NCBI GenBank assembly: GCA_015258785.1
Contig: JABZHP010000001.1
Span: forward strand, 37,104-101,103
DNA length: 64,000 nucleotides
Source of the DNA: Atopobium sp.
GTDB lineage: Bacteria > Actinomycetota > Coriobacteriia > Coriobacteriales > Atopobiaceae
Reading direction: 5' to 3'
Positions within the stretch are counted from its first letter, which is position 1. Each line of letters starts with the position of its first letter. The translations under genes were made by a program, and so were the position numbers. This document shows positions 8,139 to 16,934 of this stretch, piece after piece. The notes below the pieces were generated by a model. That model saw nothing but the letters and a program-made list of their open reading frames with translations. It searched no databases and was not told where the DNA came from.

Positions 8139-10226
8139 ATGGCTGAGGTTAGAGACTTCCTTTTTGAGATTGGTTCTGAAGAGATGCCTTCTGCTCCATT
8201 GCAGAAAGCTATTGCTCAGTTCAATAAGCTCGTCGTTTCCGGACTTAAAGACTCTGGTTTGTCATTTGGAGAGGTTAAGATCCTCTCGACACCTCGTCGT
8301 TTAACCGCCTACGTTAAGGACGTTGCTGAGGCAACAGAAGAGATTTCTGAGGTCAAGCGTGGTCCTAAGGCAGAAATTGCTTTTGATGCAGAGGGCAGGC
8401 CAACCAAGGCTGCTGAAGGATTTGCTCGTAAGTGCGGTGTAAGTGCTGATGCACTGACCCGTCGCGTAGATACCGACGGTCATGAGTACGTTTTTGCGGA
8501 GCTCAATATTCCTTCAGTTCCTGCTACAAAGATTCTCTCTGAGCTGGCAACTTCTTGGATTGCTGCTCTTGACTGGCCTCGCAGCCAGCGCTGGGGTTCT
8601 TTCCACGAGCGCTATGTTCGTCCTGTTCGCTGGTTGTGCGCTCTTTTTGGTTCAGAGATTGTTCCTGTTACGTACGCTGATGTAACCAGCTCAAACACCA
8701 CCCAAGGCCATCGTGTTCTTGGTCCTGGTTACCATGAGGTAGCCAGTCCAGCAGACTATAAGCAGGTACTTAAAGATGCCGGCGTTTTGCTTCAGGAGCA
8801 GAGAAAAGACGTTATTCTCGCCGGCATTAAAGAGGTTGAGGCAGCTCGTCCAGGATCTCACGTCGATATGCCAGAGAAGGTCTTTGAGGAGGTCATTAAC
8901 TTAACTGAGTGGCCTCAGGTTCTTGTGGGTACCTTTGACGAGGAATTCCTTAACGTTCCTTCAGAGATTATTACTGAGTCCATGCTTTCCAACCAGCGCT
9001 ATTTCCCAATCTATGACGCTCATGGCAAGCTGACTCGCGAGTTTATTGTGGTTTCTAATGCAGACCCATCTTGCGCCGAGCGCGTCATTGACGGCAACGA
9101 GCGCGTTGTTCGTGCTCGCCTCGACGACGCTAAGTTCTTCTTTGAGGAGGACTTGAAGCACACGCTTGACGAGTTTGCTCAGCGTCTAGAGACTGTTGTT
9201 TTCCAGGAGAAGCTTGGTACGGTTCTGCAGAAGACCCAGCGAATGGAGGCTCTTGCTGCAGAGATTGCGCTCGACGAGACATCCAGCAAGGAAGAGGCAG
9301 AGCTTGCTGCTCGAGCCGCTCATCTTGCTAAGGCAGACCTTGTCAGCCAGGCAGTTGTCGAGTTCACCAGTCAGCAGGGCGTCATGGGTGGCTACTACGC
9401 AGAGGCAGCTGGCGAGAAGAGCGATGTAGCTGCAGCTATTCGCGAGCACTATCGTCCTCGCTTTGCTGGCGACGAGCTCCCAAGTGGCCAGATTGGTCGC
9501 TTTGTAGCTATTGCTGACAAGCTTGATACCATCTGCGGTATCTTTGCTATCAACGAGCCACCAACCGGCTCTTCCGATCCTTACGCTGTTCGTCGTGCAG
9601 CAATTGGCGTCATTGCGCTGGTCCGTTCTACCTCCAACCTTGACCTCAAGAAGCTTATTGCAAGCTCTCTAGAGCTTTACCGCCAGCAGGGTCTTGCTGT
9701 TGACGAGTCTGTTCAGTCCCAGGTTGAGCAGTACTTTATTGGTCGCCTTGCATCTATTGCTAAGGACGAGAAGATCTCTGCAGATGCTATTGAGGCTGTC
9801 AGCGCAATTGGTGTTATCAATCCTGATGAGTTCCTTCAGCGTGCTCGCGCACTTGATGAAGCGCGTCAGAACGAGCCTGAGCTCTTTGAGGACCTTGCTA
9901 CTGCTTATGCACGTGCAGCTCACCTCAGTGACGCTTCTCTTGGCGTAGAAGTTGATACAGAGCTTCTCACTGAGCCAGAGATGTCATTGCTCGCTGCTTG
10001 CGAAGAGGGCCAGAAGCAAGTGGCTGCTGCTCTTGCTAGCGCGGACTATGCCGCTGCTGTTTCTGCGCTGTCTCAGCTGCGTGAGCCAATTGATATTTTC
10101 TTCGATAAAGTGCTTGTCATGGACGAAAATGATACCGTTCGCCGAAATCGCTTGCGTCTTTTGAACAAGTTTGCCCAGGTATTTAGTAATGTCGCCGATA
10201 TTAGTGTGCTTTCTCGCAAGAAGTAG
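8139..10226 (+). CDS. glyS: Glycine--tRNA ligase beta subunit
   Basis: Beta subunit that binds tRNA-Gly and completes the heterotetrameric glycyl-tRNA synthetase. Recognisable segments are the N-terminal FLFEIGSEEMPS, the central RPVRWLCALFGSE region, the HD-like domain near residues 430-470 (AIREHYRPRFAGDELP), and the C-terminal anticodon-binding DALR-type domain ending VADISVLSRKK. The 695-residue length is normal. The start ATG abuts the glyQ stop. It contains two copies of the octamer discussed in the findings (8815 and 9411). There is no sign of a frameshift. Confidence 0.96.
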   Translation: MAEVRDFLFEIGSEEMPSAPLQKAIAQFNKLVVSGLKDSGLSFGEVKILSTPRRLTAYVKDVAEATEEISEVKRGPKAEIAFDAEGRPTKAAEGFARKCGVSADALTRRVDTDGHEYVFAELNIPSVPATKILSELATSWIAALDWPRSQRWGSFHERYVRPVRWLCALFGSEIVPVTYADVTSSNTTQGHRVLGPGYHEVASPADYKQVLKDAGVLLQEQRKDVILAGIKEVEAARPGSHVDMPEKVFEEVINLTEWPQVLVGTFDEEFLNVPSEIITESMLSNQRYFPIYDAHGKLTREFIVVSNADPSCAERVIDGNERVVRARLDDAKFFFEEDLKHTLDEFAQRLETVVFQEKLGTVLQKTQRMEALAAEIALDETSSKEEAELAARAAHLAKADLVSQAVVEFTSQQGVMGGYYAEAAGEKSDVAAAIREHYRPRFAGDELPSGQIGRFVAIADKLDTICGIFAINEPPTGSSDPYAVRRAAIGVIALVRSTSNLDLKKLIASSLELYRQQGLAVDESVQSQVEQYFIGRLASIAKDEKISADAIEAVSAIGVINPDEFLQRARALDEARQNEPELFEDLATAYARAAHLSDASLGVEVDTELLTEPEMSLLAACEEGQKQVAAALASADYAAAVSALSQLREPIDIFFDKVLVMDENDTVRRNRLRLLNKFAQVFSNVADISVLSRKK

Positions 10227-10287
10227 GGTACGCTTAGACTGATAAATGTTTGTATCTTTCTGAATAGTTGACTGAAAGGGTTACAGC

Positions 10288-10683
10288 ATGAGCACACTTG
10301 ATATTGACAACAACTCTCTTGGTGATGGTCTGCCTATCGTCTATGTTTTGTCAGATTCCCGCGGAGAGACCGGTGCTGCAGTAGTTAAGGCTGCTGCTGC
10401 TCAGTTTGGCGATGATTCCGTAGAGATCGTAAGGGTTCCAAACATTCACAGCGTTGAAGACGTTCGCGCGTATTTCAACGAGCATGAAGATGAGAATCGC
10501 CCTCGTGCAGTCTTCCACACCTTTGCAGATGGCTCTCTCAGAAGAGAGATTCGTCGTGAGCTTGATCAGCGCCTCATCCCATCAATCGATCTTCTGGGAC
10601 CAGCAGTAAACGTTATTTCTACGCTTACCGGCGAAGAGCCAAGCCACGCAATTGGCGCATTCTTTGAGGGAGTTACGCGCTAA
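10288..10683 (+). CDS. Half-length PPDK/PEP synthase regulatory protein (DUF299 N-terminal region only)
   Basis: This 131-residue protein matches the N-terminal half of the bifunctional kinase/pyrophosphorylase that regulates pyruvate phosphate dikinase or PEP synthase (PDRP/PpsR). Family features are the opening IVYVLSDSRGETG, the VFHTFADGSLRREIRREL segment and IPSIDLLGPAVN. Full-length members have about 270 residues and carry a P-loop (usually GVSRxGKTP) in the second half, which is absent here. The stop is followed by a terminator and no continuation was seen in other frames, so the short form looks genuine, not recently broken. ppdK, its expected partner, lies directly downstream. It could be a non-catalytic binding subunit or a repurposed domain. 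Function is inferred from context. Confidence 0.75.
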   Translation: MSTLDIDNNSLGDGLPIVYVLSDSRGETGAAVVKAAAAQFGDDSVEIVRVPNIHSVEDVRAYFNEHEDENRPRAVFHTFADGSLRREIRRELDQRLIPSIDLLGPAVNVISTLTGEEPSHAIGAFFEGVTR

Positions 10684-10718
10684 GAGAGTGCCGACGCCTC
10701 AAAATATCAAAAAGTTAA

Positions 10719-10750
10719 ATGAGCATCCATTTGGGGTGCTCATTTTCTTT
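10719..10750 (+). terminator. Rho-independent terminator after the DUF299-like gene
   Basis: Inverted repeat ATGAGCATCC (10719-10728) and GGGTGCTCAT (10734-10743), one G-U pair and a five-base loop, followed by a T-rich run. It separates the short regulator gene from ppdK. Confidence 0.85.
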
Positions 10751-10795
10751 ATGGAGAATTTCACAATTTGCAATCATAAGTTTGTAAATAATTCT

Positions 10796-10821
10796 GTGAA
10801 CGGTCGATATTGACCGCTCAC
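10796..10821. promoter_or_regulatory. Imperfect inverted repeat upstream of ppdK
   Basis: GTGAACGGTC (10796-10805), a six-base centre GATATT, and GACCGCTCAC (10812-10821) form a 10-bp repeat with one mismatch, within the 214-base non-coding stretch before ppdK. No T-run follows, so an operator is more likely than a terminator. No convincing -35/-10 pair was found nearby. The remaining non-coding bases between 10751 and 10964 show nothing else I can support. Confidence 0.4.
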
Positions 10822-10964
10822 CGTTATTTTGTTCAGATGAATCGCGTAGGTTGGTAACATACTATGAATGTGAGGACAGAACTAACTTTGTTTGGTTTGA
10901 TGTCTTTGCGTTCAATTGTGTTGGTGCACGCTTTGCGTGTGACAGTTTGAGAGTTTGGAGTGTT

Positions 10965-13727
10965 ATGTCCGAGAAGCACGTTTACAGCTTCGGAAAGGAC
11001 CACGCCGGTAACGATGTTACTGAGGTCGCTGGCGCATCCGTAGAAGAGGCAAAGTGGATTGTTGGTGGCAAGGGAGCAAACCTTGCAGAGATGTCTAAGA
11101 TTGGTCTGCCTGTACCTCCAGGATTCTCAATTACTTGCCAAACTTGCGTTGCTTATTCCAACAACGGCAACGTCTGGCCTGAGGGCGTCACTGATGAGAT
11201 TGACGCAGCTATGGCTACCCTTGAGGAGCGCATGGGCAAGAAGCTCGGCGATGCAGAAGATCCACTGCTTGTCTCCGTCCGTTCTGGTGCACCATTCTCC
11301 ATGCCTGGCATGATGGACACTGTTCTTAACCTTGGTCTTAACGATGAGTCCGTTCAGGGCCTCATTAAGCAGACTGGTAACGAGCGCTTTGCTTGGGACT
11401 CTTACCGTCGTTTTGTTCAGATGTTCTCTGGCGTTGTTATGGGCGTCTCTGGACAGCTCTTTGAGGATGCAATTGCTGCTAAGAAGGCCGAGAAGGGCGT
11501 TAAGCTTGATACAGAGCTGGACGCAAATGACCTTCGTGACCTTGTAACTTGGTTCAAGGGCATCTTTGCTGCAAACGTTGACGTTAAGGAGCACCCAGAG
11601 GTCTCCAAGAACGGCTACGCTGTCTTTCCATCTGATCCTTACCTCCAGCTCCGCCTTGCTGAGCAGGCAGTCTTTGGTTCTTGGATGAATGACCGCGCAA
11701 TCCTTTACCGCAAGCAGAACAAGATTCCTGATGAGCTTGGTACTGCAGTTAACGTTCAGGTCATGGTCTTTGGTAACAAGGGTGAGACTTCTGCAACTGG
11801 CGTTGCATTTACTCGTAACCCTGCAGATGGTACTAACGAGCGCTACGGCGACTTCCTGATCAACGCTCAGGGCGAGGACGTTGTTGCTGGTATTCGTAAT
11901 ACTGAGCCTATTGCAGACCTCGTTAAGGTTCCTGCACTCAAGGAGGCAGGCGAGGAGCTCTTCCACGTCTTTGAGATTCTTGAGGATCACTACGCAGACA
12001 TGATGGACATCGAGTTCACCATTGAGAATGGTAAGCTCTGGATGCTTCAGACTCGTGTTGGTAAGCGTACTGCTCTCTCTGCACTTAAGGTTGCAATTCA
12101 GATGTACGAAGAGGGTCGTATTACTAAGGAGCAGGCTGTTTCTCGCGTTGCTCCTGAGCAGCTCGATCAGCTTCTGCACCCACAGTTTGATCCTAACGCT
12201 GAGTATGAGACCATTGCTAAGGGTCTTAACGCTTCTCCTGGTGCAGCTGTTGGTGCTGCAGTCTTCTCTTCTGCAGACGCTGAGGCTTTTGCAGAGGCAG
12301 GCAAGCCTTGTATTCTTGTTCGCTGGGAGACCACTCCAGATGACCTCCACGGCATGGTTGCTGCAGAGGGCATCCTAACTTCCCACGGTGGCAAGACCAG
12401 CCACGCTGCTGTTATTGCTCGTGGTATGGGCGCTCCTTGCGTCTGCGGTGTTGATACACTCCGTATTGATGCTGCTAACAAGCGCTTCACCGTTGCTGAT
12501 TCCGGCCTTGTTGTTAACGAGGGCGATGTTATCTCCATCGACGGCACCACTGGTGACGTCATCCTTGGTGCTGTTGAGCTTGTTCAGCCAGAGCTTTCTG
12601 GTGACCTTCAGACCATCCTTGCATGGGCAGACGAGGTCCGTCTTGACGAGTCCCGTGGTCGCGTCATTGGTGTTCGTGCAAACGCTGATAACCCAGCAGA
12701 CGCTCAGACTTCCGTTGATAACGGCGCTGAGGCAATCGGTCTTGACCGTACTGAGCACATGTTCCTTGGTGAGCGTAAGCACCTCATTCAGGACTTCATC
12801 CTTGCAGACTCTGAGGACGTTAAGCAGCTTGCTATTGAGCAGCTTGGTCGTGCTCAGAAGGGTGACTTCCTTGGTATGTTCAAGGTAATGGACGGTAAAG
12901 ACGTTGTTGTCCGTCTTCTTGACCCACCACTGCACGAGTTCCTTGATTCCCCACGTGAGCTTGACGTTGAGATTGCTCGCGATGAGGAGCAGGGTAAGGA
13001 CACCGCTGCAAAGCGTGCTCTTCTCGCTAAGTTTGACGCCTTCCAGGAGGCAAACCCAATGCTCGGCCTCCGTGGCTGCCGCCTTGGCCTTGTCTATCCA
13101 GAGCTCAACGTTATGCAGGTCCGCGCTATCGCAAGCGCAGCTGCAGAGCTCAAGCGCGTTGGTCTTGACCCTCGTCCAGAGATCATGGTTCCTCTGGTTG
13201 GCTTCGAAGAGGAGCTTATCCAGGTCCGTGAAGAGGTTGAGGAGACCATCAAGCAGGTTGCTGATGAGTACGGTGTTGAGCTCAACATCCCAGTTGGTAC
13301 CATGATCGAGCTTCCACGTGCAGCTATCATGTCTGAGGAGATTGCTAAGCACGCAGACTTCTTCTCCTTTGGTACTAACGACCTCACCCAGACATGCCTT
13401 GGCTTCTCTCGTGATGACGTTGAGTCCGCATTCATGCCTCTCTACCTTGAGCGCAAGATTGTTAAGACCAACCCATTTGCAACCCTTGATAAGGGCGTTG
13501 CAGAGCTTGTCCGCATGGGTGTTGAGGGTGGCCGTAAGGGTAATCCTAACCTCACCATTGGTGTCTGCGGTGAGACTGGTGGCGATCCAGAGTCCATCCA
13601 CATGTACTACAACCTTGGTCTTGACTATGTCTCCTGCTCACCATACCGCGTGCCAATCGCACGTCTTGCTGCAGCACAGGCAAAGATTCAGGCTAACGGT
13701 GGTCCACAGAAGATTGCTACTAAGTAG
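10965..13727 (+). CDS. ppdK: Pyruvate, phosphate dikinase
   Basis: Interconverts pyruvate + ATP + Pi and PEP + AMP + PPi through a phosphohistidine. The N-terminal nucleotide-binding domain includes VGGKGANLAEM and VRSGAPFSMPGMMDT. The swivelling domain has the catalytic histidine in GGKTSHAAVIARGMG, with the threonine two residues before it that PDRP enzymes phosphorylate in other species. The C-terminal PEP/pyruvate barrel includes GLRGCRLG, FSFGTNDLTQ and GVCGETGGDP with the catalytic cysteine. I chose ATG 10965 (GGAG at 10957) over the longer frame from 10851, giving 920 residues, near the usual 870-900. Codon use is strongly biased, suggesting high expression, as expected for a fermentative or PPi-using glycolysis. 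Confidence 0.97.
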   Translation: MSEKHVYSFGKDHAGNDVTEVAGASVEEAKWIVGGKGANLAEMSKIGLPVPPGFSITCQTCVAYSNNGNVWPEGVTDEIDAAMATLEERMGKKLGDAEDPLLVSVRSGAPFSMPGMMDTVLNLGLNDESVQGLIKQTGNERFAWDSYRRFVQMFSGVVMGVSGQLFEDAIAAKKAEKGVKLDTELDANDLRDLVTWFKGIFAANVDVKEHPEVSKNGYAVFPSDPYLQLRLAEQAVFGSWMNDRAILYRKQNKIPDELGTAVNVQVMVFGNKGETSATGVAFTRNPADGTNERYGDFLINAQGEDVVAGIRNTEPIADLVKVPALKEAGEELFHVFEILEDHYADMMDIEFTIENGKLWMLQTRVGKRTALSALKVAIQMYEEGRITKEQAVSRVAPEQLDQLLHPQFDPNAEYETIAKGLNASPGAAVGAAVFSSADAEAFAEAGKPCILVRWETTPDDLHGMVAAEGILTSHGGKTSHAAVIARGMGAPCVCGVDTLRIDAANKRFTVADSGLVVNEGDVISIDGTTGDVILGAVELVQPELSGDLQTILAWADEVRLDESRGRVIGVRANADNPADAQTSVDNGAEAIGLDRTEHMFLGERKHLIQDFILADSEDVKQLAIEQLGRAQKGDFLGMFKVMDGKDVVVRLLDPPLHEFLDSPRELDVEIARDEEQGKDTAAKRALLAKFDAFQEANPMLGLRGCRLGLVYPELNVMQVRAIASAAAELKRVGLDPRPEIMVPLVGFEEELIQVREEVEETIKQVADEYGVELNIPVGTMIELPRAAIMSEEIAKHADFFSFGTNDLTQTCLGFSRDDVESAFMPLYLERKIVKTNPFATLDKGVAELVRMGVEGGRKGNPNLTIGVCGETGGDPESIHMYYNLGLDYVSCSPYRVPIARLAAAQAKIQANGGPQKIATK

Positions 13728-13757
13728 GTTTTCTTCTAGACACACTGCAACAAACTC

Positions 13758-13785
13758 AAGAGGGCGGCTTCGGTCGCCCTCTTTT
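13758..13785 (+). terminator. Terminator after ppdK
   Basis: Stem AAGAGGGCG (13758-13766) and CGCCCTCTT (13775-13783) with an eight-base loop ending in T residues; a classic strong rho-independent terminator. Confidence 0.92.
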
Positions 13786-13841
13786 GCTAGACAGCAATAA
13801 CCTGCTATTATGTGATAAAGATGCAGGTACAAGGAGGTTTC

Positions 13842-14900
13842 ATGTTATCCATTAGACGAGAAGATCTTGAAGCTCGCGAGCATCAAATCTTATCTCCTGA
13901 GGCGGCTTTTTCTGATCAAAGTAAAGGTCGCGCGGTAGCAGAGGAACCTGACCAGTACCGTACCTGTTACCAGTGCGATAGAGACCGTATCCTGCATAGT
14001 AAGAGCTTCCGAAGGCTTGCCCACAAGACACAGGTTTTTCTCGCCCCAGAAGGGGACCACTATAGAACTCGTCTTATTCATACACTTGAGGTTTCGCAGA
14101 TTGCGCGCTCAATCGCGAGACCTTTGGGATTAAACGAAGACCTTACTGAGGCAATTGCGCTTGGACATGACTTGGGCCATACACCGTTTGGTCATATTGG
14201 CGAGAAGGCGCTTTCGCACGCTATTAGCCTGTATAGGGGAATGGACCCCGATGCTCCAGAAAATGAGTATATTTTTGCCCATAATCAGCAGAGTGCCCGC
14301 ATTGTTGAGTATCTGGAGAAAGACGGTCAGGGTCTTAATCTTTCTCATGAGGTTATTGATGGAATTAGATGCCACTCAGGTAATCTACGTGCAGAAACAG
14401 CAGAAGGAAGAATTGTTGCTATTTCGGACCGCATTGCGTATGTAACGCACGATATTGATGACGCAAAACGAGCAGGACTTCTTTCGGAGGAGTATCTCCC
14501 AACTGAAGCTCGAGAGGTTCTTGGAAATAGCTCACCTGAGCGCATTGAAAACATGGTTCACGATATTGTCTCTGAGAGCTCTCGCGTAGGCGATATTAAA
14601 ATGACCGACTCCATGTGGGGCGCCATGATGACCATGAGAGCATTCCTGTTTGCTAATCTGTATGCATCAGGAGATGCAAAATACGAAGAGCCCAAGGCAT
14701 ATGACCTCATCATTGAGCTGTTTGATTACTTTGTTAACCATTTAGATGAGGTTCCCGCAGAATATAAGTGTCATGACTTTGATCATCCAGAAATCCAAGT
14801 AGCAGATTACGTGTCTGGTATGACCGATAGATATGCAACCAGAGTGTTTGAAGATCTTCGCCTTCCTCGTTCCTGGGGTAAAAGAAGATATGTAAAGTAA
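13842..14900 (+). CDS. dgt: Deoxyguanosinetriphosphate triphosphohydrolase-like protein (dNTPase)
   Basis: HD-domain enzyme that removes triphosphate from dNTPs. Metal-binding motifs are visible: RLIHTLEVSQIAR (first histidine), ALGHDLGHTPFGHIGEKAL (HD pair), and later LSHEVIDGIRCHSG and DRIAYVTHDIDDA. The start is the ATG at 13842, preceded by AGGAGG; the frame is open 30 bases further upstream but those codons would include the ribosome-binding site. 352 residues fits the shorter Gram-positive type-2 dNTPases. In many Gram-positives this gene precedes dnaG/rpoD; here rplS follows after its own promoter. It carries two octamer copies (14038, 14199). Confidence 0.92.
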   Translation: MLSIRREDLEAREHQILSPEAAFSDQSKGRAVAEEPDQYRTCYQCDRDRILHSKSFRRLAHKTQVFLAPEGDHYRTRLIHTLEVSQIARSIARPLGLNEDLTEAIALGHDLGHTPFGHIGEKALSHAISLYRGMDPDAPENEYIFAHNQQSARIVEYLEKDGQGLNLSHEVIDGIRCHSGNLRAETAEGRIVAISDRIAYVTHDIDDAKRAGLLSEEYLPTEAREVLGNSSPERIENMVHDIVSESSRVGDIKMTDSMWGAMMTMRAFLFANLYASGDAKYEEPKAYDLIIELFDYFVNHLDEVPAEYKCHDFDHPEIQVADYVSGMTDRYATRVFEDLRLPRSWGKRRYVK

Positions 14901-14920
14901 GTTTTATCCAAACTAACCCT

Positions 14921-14953
14921 TGTACAGTGGAAAGTATTCACGTATACTTTCCG
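14921..14953 (+). promoter_or_regulatory. rplS promoter with palindrome across the -10
   Basis: TTGTAC (14921-14926), a 17-base spacer and TATACT (14944-14949) make a near-ideal housekeeping promoter. A perfect 9-bp inverted repeat, GGAAAGTAT (14930-14938) and ATACTTTCC (14945-14953), spans the spacer and -10, so a repressor could sit exactly on it. The leader to rplS is about 60 bases. Confidence 0.75.
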
Positions 14954-15013
14954 TCTGTGTGTTAACTATGTGTCGTTCGCAAGGGCGTCGGCACCTCTAG
15001 AGATGAGGAAACA

Positions 15014-15355
15014 ATGGACTACATTCGCGCTATTGAGCGTCAGCAGATCCGCGAGGACATTCCTGAGGTCCGCGTTGGTGACAACGTAAAGGTTCACTAT
15101 CGCATTGTCGAGGGTGACCGTACTCGTGAGCAGGTCTTCCAGGGTGACATCATTCGTCTTTCCGGCGAGGGTTCCCGTGAGACTTTTACCGTTCGTAAGA
15201 TCAGCTTTGGCATTGGTGTTGAGCGTACTTTCCCACTTCACTCACCAAAGATTGCTAAGCTTGAGGTTCTTCGCCACGGTGTTGTTCACCGCGCTAAGCT
15301 CTACTTCCTGCGCGATCGTGTTGGTAAGGCTGCTCGTCTTCGCGAGAAGCGCTAA
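15014..15355 (+). CDS. rplS: 50S ribosomal protein L19
   Basis: Ribosomal protein bL19 at the subunit interface. The family sequence is complete: an N-terminal helix ([18 protein letters not shown]), the SH3-like barrel with [11 protein letters not shown] and [24 protein letters not shown] residues, and the basic C-terminus [21 protein letters not shown]. At 113 residues it has the normal length. It stands as a single-gene unit with its own promoter at 14921-14949 and a strong terminator at 15375-15399, separate from the rpsP-trmD cluster to which it is joined in many other bacteria. Confidence 0.98.
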   Translation: MDYIRAIERQQIREDIPEVRVGDNVKVHYRIVEGDRTREQVFQGDIIRLSGEGSRETFTVRKISFGIGVERTFPLHSPKIAKLEVLRHGVVHRAKLYFLRDRVGKAARLREKR

Positions 15356-15374
15356 TCAACTTCATATGCTCTTT

Positions 15375-15399
15375 AAAGCCGCCTCCGGGCGGCTTTTTT
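15375..15399 (+). terminator. Terminator after rplS
   Basis: Stem AAAGCCGCC (15375-15383) and GGCGGCTTT (15388-15396), a four-base loop TCCG, and a continuing T-run. Confidence 0.93.
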
Positions 15400-15429
15400 A
15401 GTACCATAATCGTGTGGTTTGGAGAAAAC

Positions 15430-16203
15430 ATGGCTGATTCTGCTAAAGATATACTTGCTCGTTTAAGCGATGCCCCAGAGACTGAGGTATACGAACTCAT
15501 AGCTCGTTATAGCGAGGACCCCCGTAAACAGGTTATCAAGGCTCTAGAGTCAGCTAAAAAGCGCATTGAAAAAGAACATGCCGAGAAGACCCGTGTAGAA
15601 GAAATGTATCGCTTTCAGAAGGAGCTTTCTGGGGGTGGACTTGTTGTTGGTGTTGATGAGGTGGGCAGAGGTTCTGTAGCTGGCCCTTTATCGGTTTGTG
15701 CGGTATGTTTGCCAGAGGATCCTATCATCTATGGACTAAACGATTCCAAAAAATTAACCGCAACAAAGCGAGAGATTCTAGCGGCACAAATTCAAGAAGT
15801 TGCTACAGCAATTGGCATTGCTCATATTGCTCCTCAAAGAATTGATGAAGTTGGCATGGCACAGTGTTTAAGAGACGCTATGCTTCAGGCTGTCAAAAAC
15901 ACAGGTATTGAGCCTGAATGCGTCTTGATTGATGGAAATCCTATGCATATCCACCCCAAAGAAAAGACTCTTGTTAAGGGTGATGCACGCATTGCTTCTA
16001 TTGCTGCTGCTTCAATTGTGGCAAAGGTAACAAGAGATGCTCTTATGGTGGCCTATGACGAGGAGTACCCTGGCTATCACCTGGCAGAATGTAAAGGATA
16101 TGCCTCTGCTGAACACATTGAAGCTATTGGTGAGATGGGACTTTCTCCCATACATCGTGCGTCGTTTTGTGGAAACTTTGTTAAGACGCAAAGACTGTTT
16201 TAA
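15430..16203 (+). CDS. rnhB: Ribonuclease HII
   Basis: Cleaves the RNA strand of RNA-DNA hybrids and excises single ribonucleotides from DNA. The catalytic core begins VVGVDEVGRGSVAGPL (first acidic pair), continues with LNDSKKLTATKRE and LIDGNPM, and includes KGDARIASIAAASIVAKVTRD and HHLAECKGY-like residues (YHLAECKGYAS). About 65 residues precede the core, as in Gram-positive RnhB proteins with an N-terminal regulatory extension. The ATG at 15430 has GGAG at 15421-15424; a GTG at 15412 in frame is less likely. It lies between rplS and yraN, as in many Firmicutes, but with its own terminator downstream. Confidence 0.95.
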   Translation: MADSAKDILARLSDAPETEVYELIARYSEDPRKQVIKALESAKKRIEKEHAEKTRVEEMYRFQKELSGGGLVVGVDEVGRGSVAGPLSVCAVCLPEDPIIYGLNDSKKLTATKREILAAQIQEVATAIGIAHIAPQRIDEVGMAQCLRDAMLQAVKNTGIEPECVLIDGNPMHIHPKEKTLVKGDARIASIAAASIVAKVTRDALMVAYDEEYPGYHLAECKGYASAEHIEAIGEMGLSPIHRASFCGNFVKTQRLF

Positions 16204-16250
16204 TACATCCAATTCAAGCAATCAGATTAACTTTCAGACGCAAACAGGGA

Positions 16251-16284
16251 CCCGTTCATTCTAAGAGGAGTGAACGGGCTTTTT
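16251..16284 (+). terminator. Terminator after rnhB
   Basis: Stem CCCGTTCA (16251-16258) and TGAACGGG (16271-16278), 12-base loop, then CTTTTT. Confidence 0.88.
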
Positions 16285-16415
16285 ATAGAGTCGAAAGCCC
16301 GTAATATCAAATTTTTTACTTTCGTCAGAATCATTACGCTGTTTAGACAGACAGCAGTCAAGTTAGTGTCAAAGTGCTCCTGCAAACTGAACTCTCCCAC
16401 TATGAAAGGAGAGTT

Positions 16416-16934
16416 ATGAGCAAGAAAGACACAAGCAAGTATCCAGGTTCTTTGCCTAATGAGGTAGAAGAGAAACCCTCACCACAGGAGGAGCCAAAAG
16501 ATCAGGACAAGGTTTCTGAAGAGGATGACGCACAAGAGGGAAGAATTCCGCTAGAAGAGATGTCTTCTCGCCAAATTGGCGAGAAAGGCGAGGAGATCGC
16601 TGCAAAATACCTCATCAAAAGAGGCTACAAAATTATCCAAACTAACTGGACGTGTCAGATTGGTGAGGTTGATATTGTTGCTCAAGATGGCGATAACGTT
16701 GTGCTTGTTGAGGTAAAGACAAGACGTATTTTGAACAAAGACGATAGCATCATGCCTGAGCTGGCTGTAAATAGGGCAAAGCAGGAAAAATACAGAACGC
16801 TTGCGCTTATGTATGCAGCGCTTCATCCAGCACTTACCTCTATTAGATTTGATGTTGTTGCTATTAATCTGGTAGCTCCAAGCACAGCAAGCCTAAGGCA
16901 TTTAATTGGAGCATTTAGCTGGGACGAGCAATGA
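16416..16934 (+). CDS. yraN: YraN/UPF0102 family endonuclease-like protein
   Basis: Member of the UPF0102 family with a restriction-endonuclease-like fold and uncertain cellular role. The core motifs are GEKGEEIAAKYLIKRGYKI, then the E..D..EVK nuclease signature in GEVDIVAQDGDNVVLVEVKTR. About 50 acidic, low-complexity residues (rich in Lys, Glu, Pro, Asp) precede the core, which is unusual for the family. ATG 16416 is preceded by AAGGAGAG. Its last codon overlaps the next gene (ATGA), so it is coupled with the ComM-like ATPase, a frequent pairing. Two octamer copies (16565 and 16578) form a perfect hairpin within the start of the conserved domain. Confidence 0.9.
   Translation: MSKKDTSKYPGSLPNEVEEKPSPQEEPKDQDKVSEEDDAQEGRIPLEEMSSRQIGEKGEEIAAKYLIKRGYKIIQTNWTCQIGEVDIVAQDGDNVVLVEVKTRRILNKDDSIMPELAVNRAKQEKYRTLALMYAALHPALTSIRFDVVAINLVAPSTASLRHLIGAFSWDEQ

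Noticed and set aside
10851..10964. N-terminal extension of ppdK
   Set aside because: The extra 38 residues have no similarity to the family, and GGAG plus ATG at 10965 gives the canonical start.
11127..13601. Long antisense open frames (about 400 codons each) on the minus strand across ppdK
   Set aside because: They mirror the strongly biased codon use of ppdK, have Leu/Ser/Cys-rich composition with no family resemblance, and no ribosome-binding sites.
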